DNA of 64,000 nt from the NCBI GenBank assembly GCA_964427185.1, contig CAYRSN010000002.1, forward strand, positions 23,283 through 87,282, written 5' to 3'. This document shows, one piece after another, positions 35,215-43,034 of the stretch. Numbering within the stretch: position 1 is the stretch's first letter; each line of letters starts with the position of its first letter. The notes beneath the pieces were generated by a model, which made no database searches, was not told the DNA's origin, and saw nothing but the letters and a program-made list of their open reading frames with translations. The position numbers and the translations under genes are program-made. The DNA is from Sulfurivirga sp964427185. GTDB lineage: Bacteria; Pseudomonadota; Gammaproteobacteria; Thiomicrospirales; Thiomicrospiraceae.

Positions 35215-36141
35215 ATGAACCTGAAAGGTATTTTTCTGTTTTTATTAACGAACATTGCGGTCATCGCTGTGGCGTCCATTACGCTCAGCCTGCTGGGTGT
35301 GGGCGGACACTATACCGCAGGCGGTTTGGATCTGGGCAATCTGTTGATTTTTGCGGCAGTCTTTGGGTTTGCCGGCTCATTTGTATCGCTATTCATGTCC
35401 AAGTGGATGGCGCTGCAGATGACCGGAGCGGAAATTATTGACCCTGAACGTCCCCGCAACGAAGCGGAAGCCTGGTTGGTGCAGACCGTGCGCCGTCAGG
35501 CTGAGAAAGCGGGTATTGGGTATCCTGATGTGGCCATTTATGCTGATCCGGCACCCAATGCTTTTGCAACGGGATGGAACCGCAACAATGCACTGGTGGC
35601 GGTATCTACGGGCTTGTTGGAAAACATGACTCGAGATGAGGTGGAGGCCGTACTGGCTCATGAAGTTGCTCACATTGCCAATGGCGATATGATTACCATG
35701 GCCTTGCTACAAGGTGTTGTGAATACGTTTGTCATCTTCTTTGCCCGGATTGCAGGTTACTTTGTAGACCGTGTACTGCTTAGAAATGAAAGTGATGAGC
35801 CGGGTATTGGCTACTATATAGCCAGCTTCATCTTTGAGATTCTATTTGGAATTCTCGCCAGTATGATTGTGATGTGGTACAGCCGTAAGCGCGAATTCCG
35901 TGCGGATGCGGGCGGCGCTTATCTGGCAGGTCGTGAGAAGATGATTGCCGCTTTGCGACGCTTGATGACCATTCATGAGCCGGCTCATCTGCCTGAGCAG
36001 CTGGCGGCGTTTGGGATCAATAAGTCTGCGGTTTCCGGTTTGATGGCACTGTTTGCCAGCCACCCACCGCTGGAGCAGCGTATTGAGTATCTGCAGCAGG
36101 CAGATGAACGCAAGCTGAAGCTTGGTTTGGGATTGTCATAA
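35215..36141 (+). CDS. htpX: Protease HtpX
   Basis: HtpX is an inner-membrane M48 zinc metalloprotease that degrades misfolded membrane proteins. The 308-residue protein has two N-terminal membrane helices (about 4-24 and 38-58), the zinc motif LAHEVAHIANGD (HExxH), two further hydrophobic segments and a third-ligand region (KREFRADAGG, Glu). ATG 35215 is chosen because AAGGAG precedes it; an in-frame TTG at 35185 has no ribosome site. A single-gene unit between terminators. Confidence 0.93.
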   Translation: MNLKGIFLFLLTNIAVIAVASITLSLLGVGGHYTAGGLDLGNLLIFAAVFGFAGSFVSLFMSKWMALQMTGAEIIDPERPRNEAEAWLVQTVRRQAEKAGIGYPDVAIYADPAPNAFATGWNRNNALVAVSTGLLENMTRDEVEAVLAHEVAHIANGDMITMALLQGVVNTFVIFFARIAGYFVDRVLLRNESDEPGIGYYIASFIFEILFGILASMIVMWYSRKREFRADAGGAYLAGREKMIAALRRLMTIHEPAHLPEQLAAFGINKSAVSGLMALFASHPPLEQRIEYLQQADERKLKLGLGLS

Positions 36142-36172
36142 TGTAATGCTTAATGCGTTATTGAAAGCAAAT

Positions 36173-36199
36173 AAAAAGCCCGGCATTGCCGGGCTTTTT
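36173..36199. terminator. Bidirectional intrinsic terminator between htpX and argF
   Basis: AAAAAGCCCGGC and GCCGGGCTTTTT form a perfect 12-bp stem with loop ATT. Both strands show a T tract after the hairpin, so it can end htpX from the left and argF from the right. Confidence 0.92.
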
Positions 36200-36218
36200 A
36201 TTGCTCTGGCAAAACATT

Positions 36219-37127
36219 TTATTTGCCCGTGAGGAATAGAATCAGCGCCTTTTGTGCATGGAGGCGGTTTTCCGCTTCATCCCAGACGACAGATTGCGGT
36301 CCGTCAATGACATCTGGGGTGACTTCTTCTCCACGATGGGCAGGCAGGCAGTGCATGAAGAGTGCATCCGGTTTCGCTTGAGCCATGACTTCGGCATTTA
36401 CCTGAAACGGCATGAACTGTTCCACGCGTACCTGCTGCTCATCTTCCTGACCCATACTTGCCCAGACATCTGTGACCACTAGATCAACATTCTGTGCAGC
36501 TGCTTTGGCCTCTCTGAACAGGCGAACTCGATCACCCGCGGCTTCCAGCAGCGATGCTTTGGGCTCAAATCCTTCCGGACAGGCGATGTTGAGTTTGAAG
36601 TCATACTGTATGGCGGCATTGATATAGCTGTTGCACATGTTGTTGCCATCGCCGATCCAAGCTACGGTTTTGCCTTGCATCTCACCATGGTGTTCATACC
36701 AGGTTTGCATATCTGCCAGTAGTTGGCAGGGATGGTAGTCATCTGTTAAGGCATTGATGACGGGCACTTGGCTGTGGCGAGCAAAGGTTTCCACTGTGCT
36801 GTGGGCAAAGGTTCTGATCATAATCAGATCGGCCATGCTGGACATGACACGTGCGCTGTCTTCAATAGGCTCTCCTCGACCCAGTTGCGTATCCCTTGGG
36901 GAAAGAAACAGAGCGTGCCCGCCCAGCTGTGTCATGGCGATTTCAAAGGACAGCCGTGTGCGTGTACTGGCTTTTTCAAAAATCATTGCCAGGGAGCGGT
37001 TTTTCAGAGGCTCGAATATGGGGCCTTCCTGTTTGAGTGCCTGTTTCAGCTCAATCCCTCGCTGCAGGATCTGGAGCAGTTCATCCGGGGTACAGTCTTT
37101 CAGGGTGAGAAAGTGTCTTACTTGCAT
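36219..37127 (-). CDS. argF: Ornithine carbamoyltransferase
   Basis: ArgF condenses ornithine and carbamoyl phosphate to citrulline in arginine synthesis. The 302-residue protein shows the carbamoyl-phosphate loop EKASTRTRLSFE, the HPCQ motif in DDYHPCQLLADMQT, and the ornithine motif MHCLPAHRGEEV. The start is set at ATG 37127, one base after the argD stop, matching family starts (MxVRHFLTL). An in-frame TTG at 37142 would overlap argD by 14 bases and is less likely. Confidence 0.95.
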   Translation of the reverse strand: MQVRHFLTLKDCTPDELLQILQRGIELKQALKQEGPIFEPLKNRSLAMIFEKASTRTRLSFEIAMTQLGGHALFLSPRDTQLGRGEPIEDSARVMSSMADLIMIRTFAHSTVETFARHSQVPVINALTDDYHPCQLLADMQTWYEHHGEMQGKTVAWIGDGNNMCNSYINAAIQYDFKLNIACPEGFEPKASLLEAAGDRVRLFREAKAAAQNVDLVVTDVWASMGQEDEQQVRVEQFMPFQVNAEVMAQAKPDALFMHCLPAHRGEEVTPDVIDGPQSVVWDEAENRLHAQKALILFLTGK

Positions 37128-37128
37128 G

Positions 37129-38292
37129 TTAGAAAGTCTCAATTAGTTCACAAATGCTGTCAATCATTTGAGCCTGCTCAGCCGCAGTCATGATAAAGGG
37201 GGGAAGCAGGCGTATGACGCGTTCTCGCGTGACATTGATTAACAGGCGGTGTTGTGTCAGCGCGGTATTGACCAGTGCACCGCAGGGGCGGTCAAGCTCA
37301 ATCCCGATCATCATACCGAGTACGCGGATGGATTTAACGCGTGGGTGGGTGCTCAGCCTTTGTGTAAAAACTTCTTTTAGGGCTTCCCCTGTCAGTGCTA
37401 CCTTTTCCGGCCACTGTTCCTGCTGCATCAGTTCAAGCACCGTTAATCCGGCGCGGCAAGCCAGCGGGTTGCCGCCAAAGGTAGTGCCGTGGCTGCCGGG
37501 CACAAGTGCCTCTGCCGCTTCACCGCGTGCCAGACAGGCGCCAATGGGCACGCCATTGCCCAGTGCTTTGGCCAAGGTCATGACATCTGGTTGAATCCCG
37601 CTGTGCTGGAAAGCGAAAAGCTTGCCTGTGCGCCCCATGCCGGTCTGTACTTCATCGACCATGAGCAGCCAGTTGTTTTGATCACATAGCTGGCGCAACT
37701 TGGGCAAATAGTCGGGCTGAGGAATATGAACGCCTCCTTCCCCCTGGACAGGTTCGACTAAGACGGCAACGATATTGGGATTGTCTGCCAGAGAGGAGAC
37801 GGCTTCGATATTGTCGTAAGGCACATGGATGAACCCCTCTACCAGCGGCTCAAAGCCAGTCTGCGCCTTAGAGTTTCCGGTGGCACTCAGTGCTGCCAGG
37901 GTGCGTCCATGGAAGCTGTTTTCCATGACGATAATGGTAGGGCATTCAATGCCTTGAGCATGCCCCCAGCGGCGTGCCAGCTTGATGGCGGTTTCATTTG
38001 CTTCTGCACCGGAGTTGCAGAAAAATACCTTATCCATCTCGGATACATGACAAAGCTGCTCCCCGAGTTGCTGTTGCAGTGGGATGTTATAAAGATTCGA
38101 GGTATGCAGCAGTGTGCCGGCCTGCTCACAGAGCGCCTTTTGTAAAGCGGGATGTGTATGCCCGAGACTACAGACGGCAATCCCGCTTAAGGCATCCAGG
38201 TAGGCCTGGTTTTGTTCGTCATAAAGCCAGGCGCCTTGTCCTCGCACAAAGCTCACAGGCAGTCGTGCGTAGGTGTTCATCAGTGTTGTCAT
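37129..38292 (-). CDS. argD: Acetylornithine aminotransferase
   Basis: ArgD is the PLP-dependent class III transaminase that converts N-acetylglutamate semialdehyde to acetylornithine. The 387-residue protein starts MTTLMNTYARLPVSFVRGQG as in the family, has the PLP-phosphate region FCNSGAEANETAIKLAR, the DEVQTGMGRTG motif and the Schiff-base lysine in MTLAKALGNGVP. ATG 38292 is preferred over an ATG 14 codons upstream, which would add residues unlike the family and lacks support. It forms a two-gene unit with argF. Confidence 0.94.
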   Translation of the reverse strand: MTTLMNTYARLPVSFVRGQGAWLYDEQNQAYLDALSGIAVCSLGHTHPALQKALCEQAGTLLHTSNLYNIPLQQQLGEQLCHVSEMDKVFFCNSGAEANETAIKLARRWGHAQGIECPTIIVMENSFHGRTLAALSATGNSKAQTGFEPLVEGFIHVPYDNIEAVSSLADNPNIVAVLVEPVQGEGGVHIPQPDYLPKLRQLCDQNNWLLMVDEVQTGMGRTGKLFAFQHSGIQPDVMTLAKALGNGVPIGACLARGEAAEALVPGSHGTTFGGNPLACRAGLTVLELMQQEQWPEKVALTGEALKEVFTQRLSTHPRVKSIRVLGMMIGIELDRPCGALVNTALTQHRLLINVTRERVIRLLPPFIMTAAEQAQMIDSICELIETF

Positions 38293-38324
38293 AGGTGATA
38301 TCTGATCTGTCACGTGTAAAAAAC

Positions 38325-38346
38325 AAAAAAGCAACCCAAAGGTTGC
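38325..38346 (-). terminator. Terminator-like hairpin in the argD leader
   Basis: On the minus strand GCAACC-TTTG-GGTTGC is followed by six T, 33 bases before the argD start. A possible promoter (TTGATT at 38386-38381, 16-base spacer, TAAAAT at 38364-38359) lies just upstream. A terminator between promoter and gene would fit premature termination control, but the hairpin would begin only about six bases after the predicted start site, so the promoter call or the terminator role may be wrong. Confidence 0.4.
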
Positions 38347-38454
38347 CTGAAACTTTTAATTTTACAGTTTATTCTGCCAGAATCAAATATATCGGAAAGT
38401 GGGAGTAGTTTGTTAAAATGAGAAAGTTTTGTGAAATGAATAAAAGGATGTGTA

Positions 38455-39387
38455 ATGGCCGCGAACTTCGCAGACCGTGACGGTTGGATCTGGCTGGATG
38501 GTGAAATGGTGCCGTGGCGTGAGGCCAAGGTGCATGTGCTGACCCACACGCTGCATTATGGTATGGGTGTGTTTGAAGGGGTGCGTGCCTATGAAAGTGA
38601 AATCGGTACGGCTATTTTCCAGCTGCAGGCGCATACGGATCGTCTTTTCAATTCCGCCAAAATCATGCGTATGCCCATGCCGTTTGATAAGGAAACGTTA
38701 AATGAAGCGCAAAAGGCTGTGGTGCGTGAAAACGGGCTGAAATCCGCCTATTTGCGGCCGATGGTGTTTTATGGCTCTGAAGGGATGGGGCTGCGGGCGG
38801 ACAATCTGAAGGTGCATGTGATGATCGCCGCCTGGGAGTGGGGTGCCTATATGGGCGAGGAAAACCTGGCGCGGGGCATTAAGGTGGCCACCTCCAGCTT
38901 TACCCGTCACCATGTCAATATCTCCATGACGCGCGCCAAGGCCAATGGGCATTACATTAACTCCATGCTGGCGCTGCAGGAGGCGATTAGCCACGGCTGT
39001 GATGAAGCGCTGTTGCTGGATCCGGAAGGCTATGTGGCCGAGGGGAGTGGTGAGAATTTCTTTATGGTGAAAGATGGCATTATTTATACGCCGGAGCTAA
39101 CCTCCTGCCTGGATGGCATTACCCGTAAGACGGTGATGGCGCTGGCGGATACATTGGGTTATGGGGTGCGGGAGAAGCGCATTACCCGAGATGAAGTCTA
39201 TATTGCGGATGAGGCTTTCTTTACCGGCACGGCGGCGGAGGTGACCCCGATTCGTGAGCTGGATGAGCGTATGATTGGTGAAGGGTGTCGCGGTCCGGTG
39301 ACTGAAAAATTGCAGCAGCTTTATTTTGATGTGGTGCATGGTCGTAAAGCAGAATATCAACACTGGCTGACACCCGTTACGGCATAA
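38455..39387 (+). CDS. ilvE: Branched-chain amino acid aminotransferase
   Basis: IlvE is the fold-type IV PLP enzyme that makes valine, leucine and isoleucine. The 310-residue protein begins WIWLDGEMVPWREAKVHVLTHTLHYG (motif cut; first residues diagnostic), has the PLP lysine in RAKANGHYINSMLAL, and the motifs AEGSGENFFMV, LDGITRKTV and FFTGTAAEVTPI. AAAAGGA precedes the ATG. It is followed 10 bases later by the zinc-finger gene, a pairing also seen in other gammaproteobacteria near lipopolysaccharide genes. Confidence 0.95.
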   Translation: MAANFADRDGWIWLDGEMVPWREAKVHVLTHTLHYGMGVFEGVRAYESEIGTAIFQLQAHTDRLFNSAKIMRMPMPFDKETLNEAQKAVVRENGLKSAYLRPMVFYGSEGMGLRADNLKVHVMIAAWEWGAYMGEENLARGIKVATSSFTRHHVNISMTRAKANGHYINSMLALQEAISHGCDEALLLDPEGYVAEGSGENFFMVKDGIIYTPELTSCLDGITRKTVMALADTLGYGVREKRITRDEVYIADEAFFTGTAAEVTPIRELDERMIGEGCRGPVTEKLQQLYFDVVHGRKAEYQHWLTPVTA

Positions 39388-39397
39388 GGAGTTTGTG

Positions 39398-39607
39398 ATG
39401 AGTAAAACGATACAATCTGTTGAAGTGACTTACGATGACCTTCCACTCTACTGCCCGAGTGGCAAAAGCCCTGTCAGCGGTGTAGGTGCTTTTGGAGGGC
39501 ATCCACGCGTTTTTCTGCCTATTGAAAAAACAGGCAAGGCGAAGTGTCCTTATTGTGGTGCTGATTATGTGCTGAAGGACTGGGATCCGAATCACAGTGC
39601 CCATTGA
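39398..39607 (+). CDS. Small zf-CHCC zinc-finger protein
   Basis: This 69-residue protein belongs to the zf-CHCC family, also represented by the NDUFS6 subunit of mitochondrial complex I. The zinc ligands are Cys in LYCPSG, His in GGHPRVFL and the CxxC of KCPYCGADYVL. AAGGAG is 6 bases before ATG 39398; the GTG directly before it is not needed. Its bacterial role is unknown. It is co-directional with ilvE and followed by a terminator. Confidence 0.88.
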   Translation: MSKTIQSVEVTYDDLPLYCPSGKSPVSGVGAFGGHPRVFLPIEKTGKAKCPYCGADYVLKDWDPNHSAH

Positions 39608-39634
39608 GCAACCGGTTGGATAGGGATTGCGCAA

Positions 39635-39659
39635 GCCGCCTATGATGGGCGGCTTTTTT
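39635..39659 (+). terminator. Intrinsic terminator after ilvE unit
   Basis: GCCGCC and GGCGGC pair around a 7-base loop and are followed by six T. It lies 27 bases after the zinc-finger gene and 7 bases before the end of the convergent lpxL-like gene. Confidence 0.85.
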
Positions 39660-39666
39660 ATGATGA

Positions 39667-40608
39667 CTAAATTTTCAGGTTCCAGCGGTTATGCACCCAT
39701 AGATACTGTGCGGGGTTTTCTTTGATTTCTTTTTCATAAAGCTGATGCAGGCGGATCAGATCCGCCTTGTCATCCCCGCTTGGAAAATGTTCCAGCGGCG
39801 GCAGGCAGGTGACATGGTAATGCTCGCCAATACGGCGGGTGAAGACGGGGATCACGGCTGCCCGGGTGATTTTAGCCAGCTTTGAAGTGGCGGGGTTGCT
39901 GGGGGCGAGGTGGTTGAAGAAGGGGGCATCAATGCGTTTTTCAGGGTTGCGATAGCGTTGGTCGGGGAGGTAAAACAGCAACCCGCCTTGCTTTAAGTGG
40001 CGCAACATAGCGCGGGTATTGTCCTTTGAAAGGGGTTCTACCCAAAGTTTGCCATCTTTATAGACAGTGCGTCCCTGTTTGATAAAAGATTCTAACAAAG
40101 GGTCATCATGGGGGCGATAGACGGGTTTGATAGGGAACTTGAGCATCATGAACATGCCACTTAAGTCTATGTGGGTAAAGTGAGGAACCAGCAGGATGAC
40201 TCCTTGCCCTTTGTCGATGCAGGCTTGCACATGCTCTAGACCATGGTAGGTAACCAGCTGTAGTTCTTTGTCCGGTATGCCATGACGGTAGCCGCCCCAC
40301 CAGGCGATCAGGTTTTCCATCATGCTAATACCCAGGGACTCAAAATGGGCTTTGAGAAGCGCCTGGCGTTTGGATTCGGGCCAGTCCGGAAAGGCAAGGT
40401 TAATATTAGCTGCGGCAATTTTCCTGCGGCGGGGGGCAATGGTGTAGAGCAGGCGGCCTAAAGGCCGTCCAAGTTTAAGTTTGGTGCGGTGGGGCAACTG
40501 AGCCAACAGGCGTAGCAGGCCTATGCCTGCCCAGACAGGCCAGTAACGGGGGTGGAGAAAAGCCGGTTGAAACTTACTGGCTGTTGCTTTGTCGGTAGAG
40601 CTGTGCAT
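39667..40608 (-). CDS. lpxL: Lipid A late acyltransferase (LpxL-like)
   Basis: This inner-membrane acyltransferase family adds lauroyl or myristoyl groups to Kdo2-lipid IVA. The 313-residue protein has the LpxL-like start (FLHPRYWPVWAGIGLLRLLAQLP), a single N-terminal hydrophobic segment, and the catalytic HX4D in LVPHFTHIDLSGMF. Which chain is added cannot be read. The start at 40608 is chosen by alignment; it overlaps msbA by 35 bases, and an upstream in-frame ATG at 40653 would add 15 residues unlike the family. Confidence 0.88.
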   Translation of the reverse strand: MHSSTDKATASKFQPAFLHPRYWPVWAGIGLLRLLAQLPHRTKLKLGRPLGRLLYTIAPRRRKIAAANINLAFPDWPESKRQALLKAHFESLGISMMENLIAWWGGYRHGIPDKELQLVTYHGLEHVQACIDKGQGVILLVPHFTHIDLSGMFMMLKFPIKPVYRPHDDPLLESFIKQGRTVYKDGKLWVEPLSKDNTRAMLRHLKQGGLLFYLPDQRYRNPEKRIDAPFFNHLAPSNPATSKLAKITRAAVIPVFTRRIGEHYHVTCLPPLEHFPSGDDKADLIRLHQLYEKEIKENPAQYLWVHNRWNLKI

Positions 40609-42304
40609 AACGACCCTGCTGTTGCAAAAGTGATTGGTGTGTGCCCTGTTCAATCAGGCGACCTTGTTCCAGCACAATAATCTGATCCGCATTTTCCACG
40701 GTGGTGAGCCGGTGGGCAATGAGAATGACGGTGCGCCCCTGTTTGAGGACATCCAGTGCCTGCTGCACGGCTTGCTCGCTTTCATTGTCCAAGGCGGAGG
40801 TGGCTTCATCCAATATTAAAATAGGCGCGTCTTTTAAAAAAGCACGCGCCAGGGCGATACGCTGACGCTGTCCGCCGGAAAGCTGGCTACCGTTTTCGCC
40901 GATGGGGGTGTTCAGCCCTTGTGGCAGTTTTTCGATAAACTCCCAGGCGTGAGCAGACTTGGCGGCTTTGATGATTTGCTCCTGGGGTGCATTCGGCTGG
41001 CCATAGGCAATATTGGCGGCGACTGTGTCATCAAACAGCACTACCTGCTGGCTAACCAGTGCAATATGGTCTCGCCACCAGTTTAGATCAATGGTTTGAA
41101 TATCCGTGCCATCGCAGATGATCTCCCCCTTTTGAGGTGCATAAAAGCGTGCCAGTAGCTGGGTGATGGTAGTTTTGCCGGAGCCGGAGCTGCCTACCAG
41201 GGCGGTGGTTTTACCTTGGGGAAGGTATAGAGTGAGGTTGTCCAGGGCGGGTTTGTCCGCATGAGGATAGTAAAAAGTGACTTGATTAAAGTGGATGTCG
41301 CCTTTGATGGCGGGCTTGGCAGTACCCGGGTTGGGTTCATCTGGTAGATCCAGCAGGGCAAAGATACTTTCTGCCGCAGCCATGCCCTGTTGGATGGTGC
41401 GGTTGATATTGGTCAGGCGGCGGACAGGTTCAAAGATCATGGCCATGGCCGTGATATAGGCGATAAATTCGCCGGGTGTGAATTTGTTTTCCGCAGAGAG
41501 CAGGCTGGCGGCATAAATAATAATGGCCATGGCAATGGCGGCAATCACCTGCACCAGTGGTACATTGGCCGCGGAGACAGAGACAACTTTCATGGTGTGT
41601 TGGCGCAGGTGTTCCGCCACCTGCCAGAAGCGCTTTTCTTCATAGCGTTCCGCCCCAAATAGTTTGATATCCCGGTGGCCGTTGAGCCCTTCTTCCAGCT
41701 GATGGGTGAGTTGTCCCATGGTGTTTTGCATTTCGGTGGAAGAGGCGCGCATCATGCGGCTGGCGCGATCAATCACCCAGGCCAGCACGGGAGCGATGAG
41801 CAGAATCAACAGCGTCAGCTCCCAGCTGACATAAAGCAAGTAGCCCAGCAGGGCAAGGATAATCAGGCTGTCACGGATAATGACAATCCAGGCCTGAGAG
41901 AGGGTGTTGCCTACTTGGGGCACATCATAGGTGATTTTAGACAGCAGTTTGCCCGTGCCATATTCATCCAGCACAGCTTGGGGCAAGCGGTTAAGCTTGG
42001 CGAACAGGTCTGCGCGGATATCCAAAATGGCTTTGTGGGCAATCCACTCGGAGGCGACTTTGCTGGCGTATTCTGCAAGCCCCTTAATGATAAAAACACC
42101 TACCAGCAGAAGCGGGATGGTTTTAATGGCTTCCGGGTCTTTGGCAATGAGGCTGTCGTCCACTAAAGGTTTGAGCAGAGCGGGCATCAGCGGCTCCATG
42201 CCGGCGGCCACAATCAATGCCAGCAGGGTGAGCAGTACCATTTTCCAGTAGGGTCGGATATAGCTCAGCAGGCGCTTGTAGAGGGTAAAGGTGTTCTGCT
42301 TCAT
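40574..42304 (-). CDS. msbA: Lipid A/phospholipid flippase ABC transporter MsbA
   Basis: MsbA flips lipid A core across the inner membrane. The 576-residue half-transporter has six membrane helices (about 15-310) and a nucleotide-binding domain with Walker A (VGSSGSGKTT), signature (LSGGQRQRIALARA), Walker B (ILILDEATSALD) and the H-loop (LIAHRLTTV). It is coupled to the phosphatase gene upstream (ATGA overlap) and to lpxL downstream, an appropriate setting for lipid A export. Confidence 0.95.
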   Translation of the reverse strand: MKQNTFTLYKRLLSYIRPYWKMVLLTLLALIVAAGMEPLMPALLKPLVDDSLIAKDPEAIKTIPLLLVGVFIIKGLAEYASKVASEWIAHKAILDIRADLFAKLNRLPQAVLDEYGTGKLLSKITYDVPQVGNTLSQAWIVIIRDSLIILALLGYLLYVSWELTLLILLIAPVLAWVIDRASRMMRASSTEMQNTMGQLTHQLEEGLNGHRDIKLFGAERYEEKRFWQVAEHLRQHTMKVVSVSAANVPLVQVIAAIAMAIIIYAASLLSAENKFTPGEFIAYITAMAMIFEPVRRLTNINRTIQQGMAAAESIFALLDLPDEPNPGTAKPAIKGDIHFNQVTFYYPHADKPALDNLTLYLPQGKTTALVGSSGSGKTTITQLLARFYAPQKGEIICDGTDIQTIDLNWWRDHIALVSQQVVLFDDTVAANIAYGQPNAPQEQIIKAAKSAHAWEFIEKLPQGLNTPIGENGSQLSGGQRQRIALARAFLKDAPILILDEATSALDNESEQAVQQALDVLKQGRTVILIAHRLTTVENADQIIVLEQGRLIEQGTHQSLLQQQGRYAQLYRQSNSQ

Positions 42305-42987
42305 TCGCGACGGAGTATTTTGTCAATAAGTAAGCGGCCTAATTTATGGGTGCGGTATTGAGCATTCAGGCTGTCGCGGTCATAGTGCTGTGTCAGCCAG
42401 GTTTCAAAGTCTGTATCCGGATGTTCTTTTTTAAACGCCTCATAGGCTTCAAAAAAGGCATCCAGCTTGCCGGTATCCCCAAACCGGAAATGCCCGTAGC
42501 GCCAGTTAAGCTCTTCTCGCCAGACTTTTTCAATGGGCTCATGCAGGACAAAGTGGCGATAGAGGGCGCTCATAAGGCCTGCACGGTCGGCACCGGATTT
42601 GCAGTGGATGAGCAAAGGCGGTTTTGCATTACGTAGCAGATCTCGTGCGGTGAGTACGGCATTTTTATCGGGAAACTCTCTGCTGGAAAAACGATGATGC
42701 AGCAACGTGATACCATATTTGTCACAGGCTTCTTTTTCCAACAGGTACTGGCCGGAGCTGTCAGGGCGGCGCAGGCTGATAATAGTGTTGATGCCGTATT
42801 GCTGTTTCAGCTTGCGTACAAAGCCCGGGCTGGGCTGGTTACTGCGCCAGGCATTTTGGGAAAGCGGGTGAAAGTTGCGATACAGCACGCGCACGTATTC
42901 ATGATCAATCAGCCATGCTTGCAGGTGAGCCAGTATGCGTCTCCAAGGGGATTTGAGTCTTTCAGGCATGGGCGTATTGTATGGCAT
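42301..42987 (-). CDS. Dual-specificity/tyrosine phosphatase family protein
   Basis: The 228-residue protein has the Cys-phosphatase P-loop HCKSGADRAG (CX5R) at about residues 142-151 and an upstream Asp-containing loop, with a family-typical N-terminal part (YRNFHPLSQNAWRSNQPSP, then INTIISLRRP). No signal peptide or membrane segment is visible. It is co-transcribed with msbA and lpxL, so a role in lipopolysaccharide or lipid phosphate removal, or in regulating the cluster, is an inference only. ATG 42969 is an alternative start. It is divergent from the gene at 43035. Confidence 0.8.
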   Translation of the reverse strand: MPYNTPMPERLKSPWRRILAHLQAWLIDHEYVRVLYRNFHPLSQNAWRSNQPSPGFVRKLKQQYGINTIISLRRPDSSGQYLLEKEACDKYGITLLHHRFSSREFPDKNAVLTARDLLRNAKPPLLIHCKSGADRAGLMSALYRHFVLHEPIEKVWREELNWRYGHFRFGDTGKLDAFFEAYEAFKKEHPDTDFETWLTQHYDRDSLNAQYRTHKLGRLLIDKILRRE

Positions 42988-43034
42988 AATCAGGTTAAAT
43001 CGGCTATGCTTTTGCAGATTTTTTGGGAATTAGC

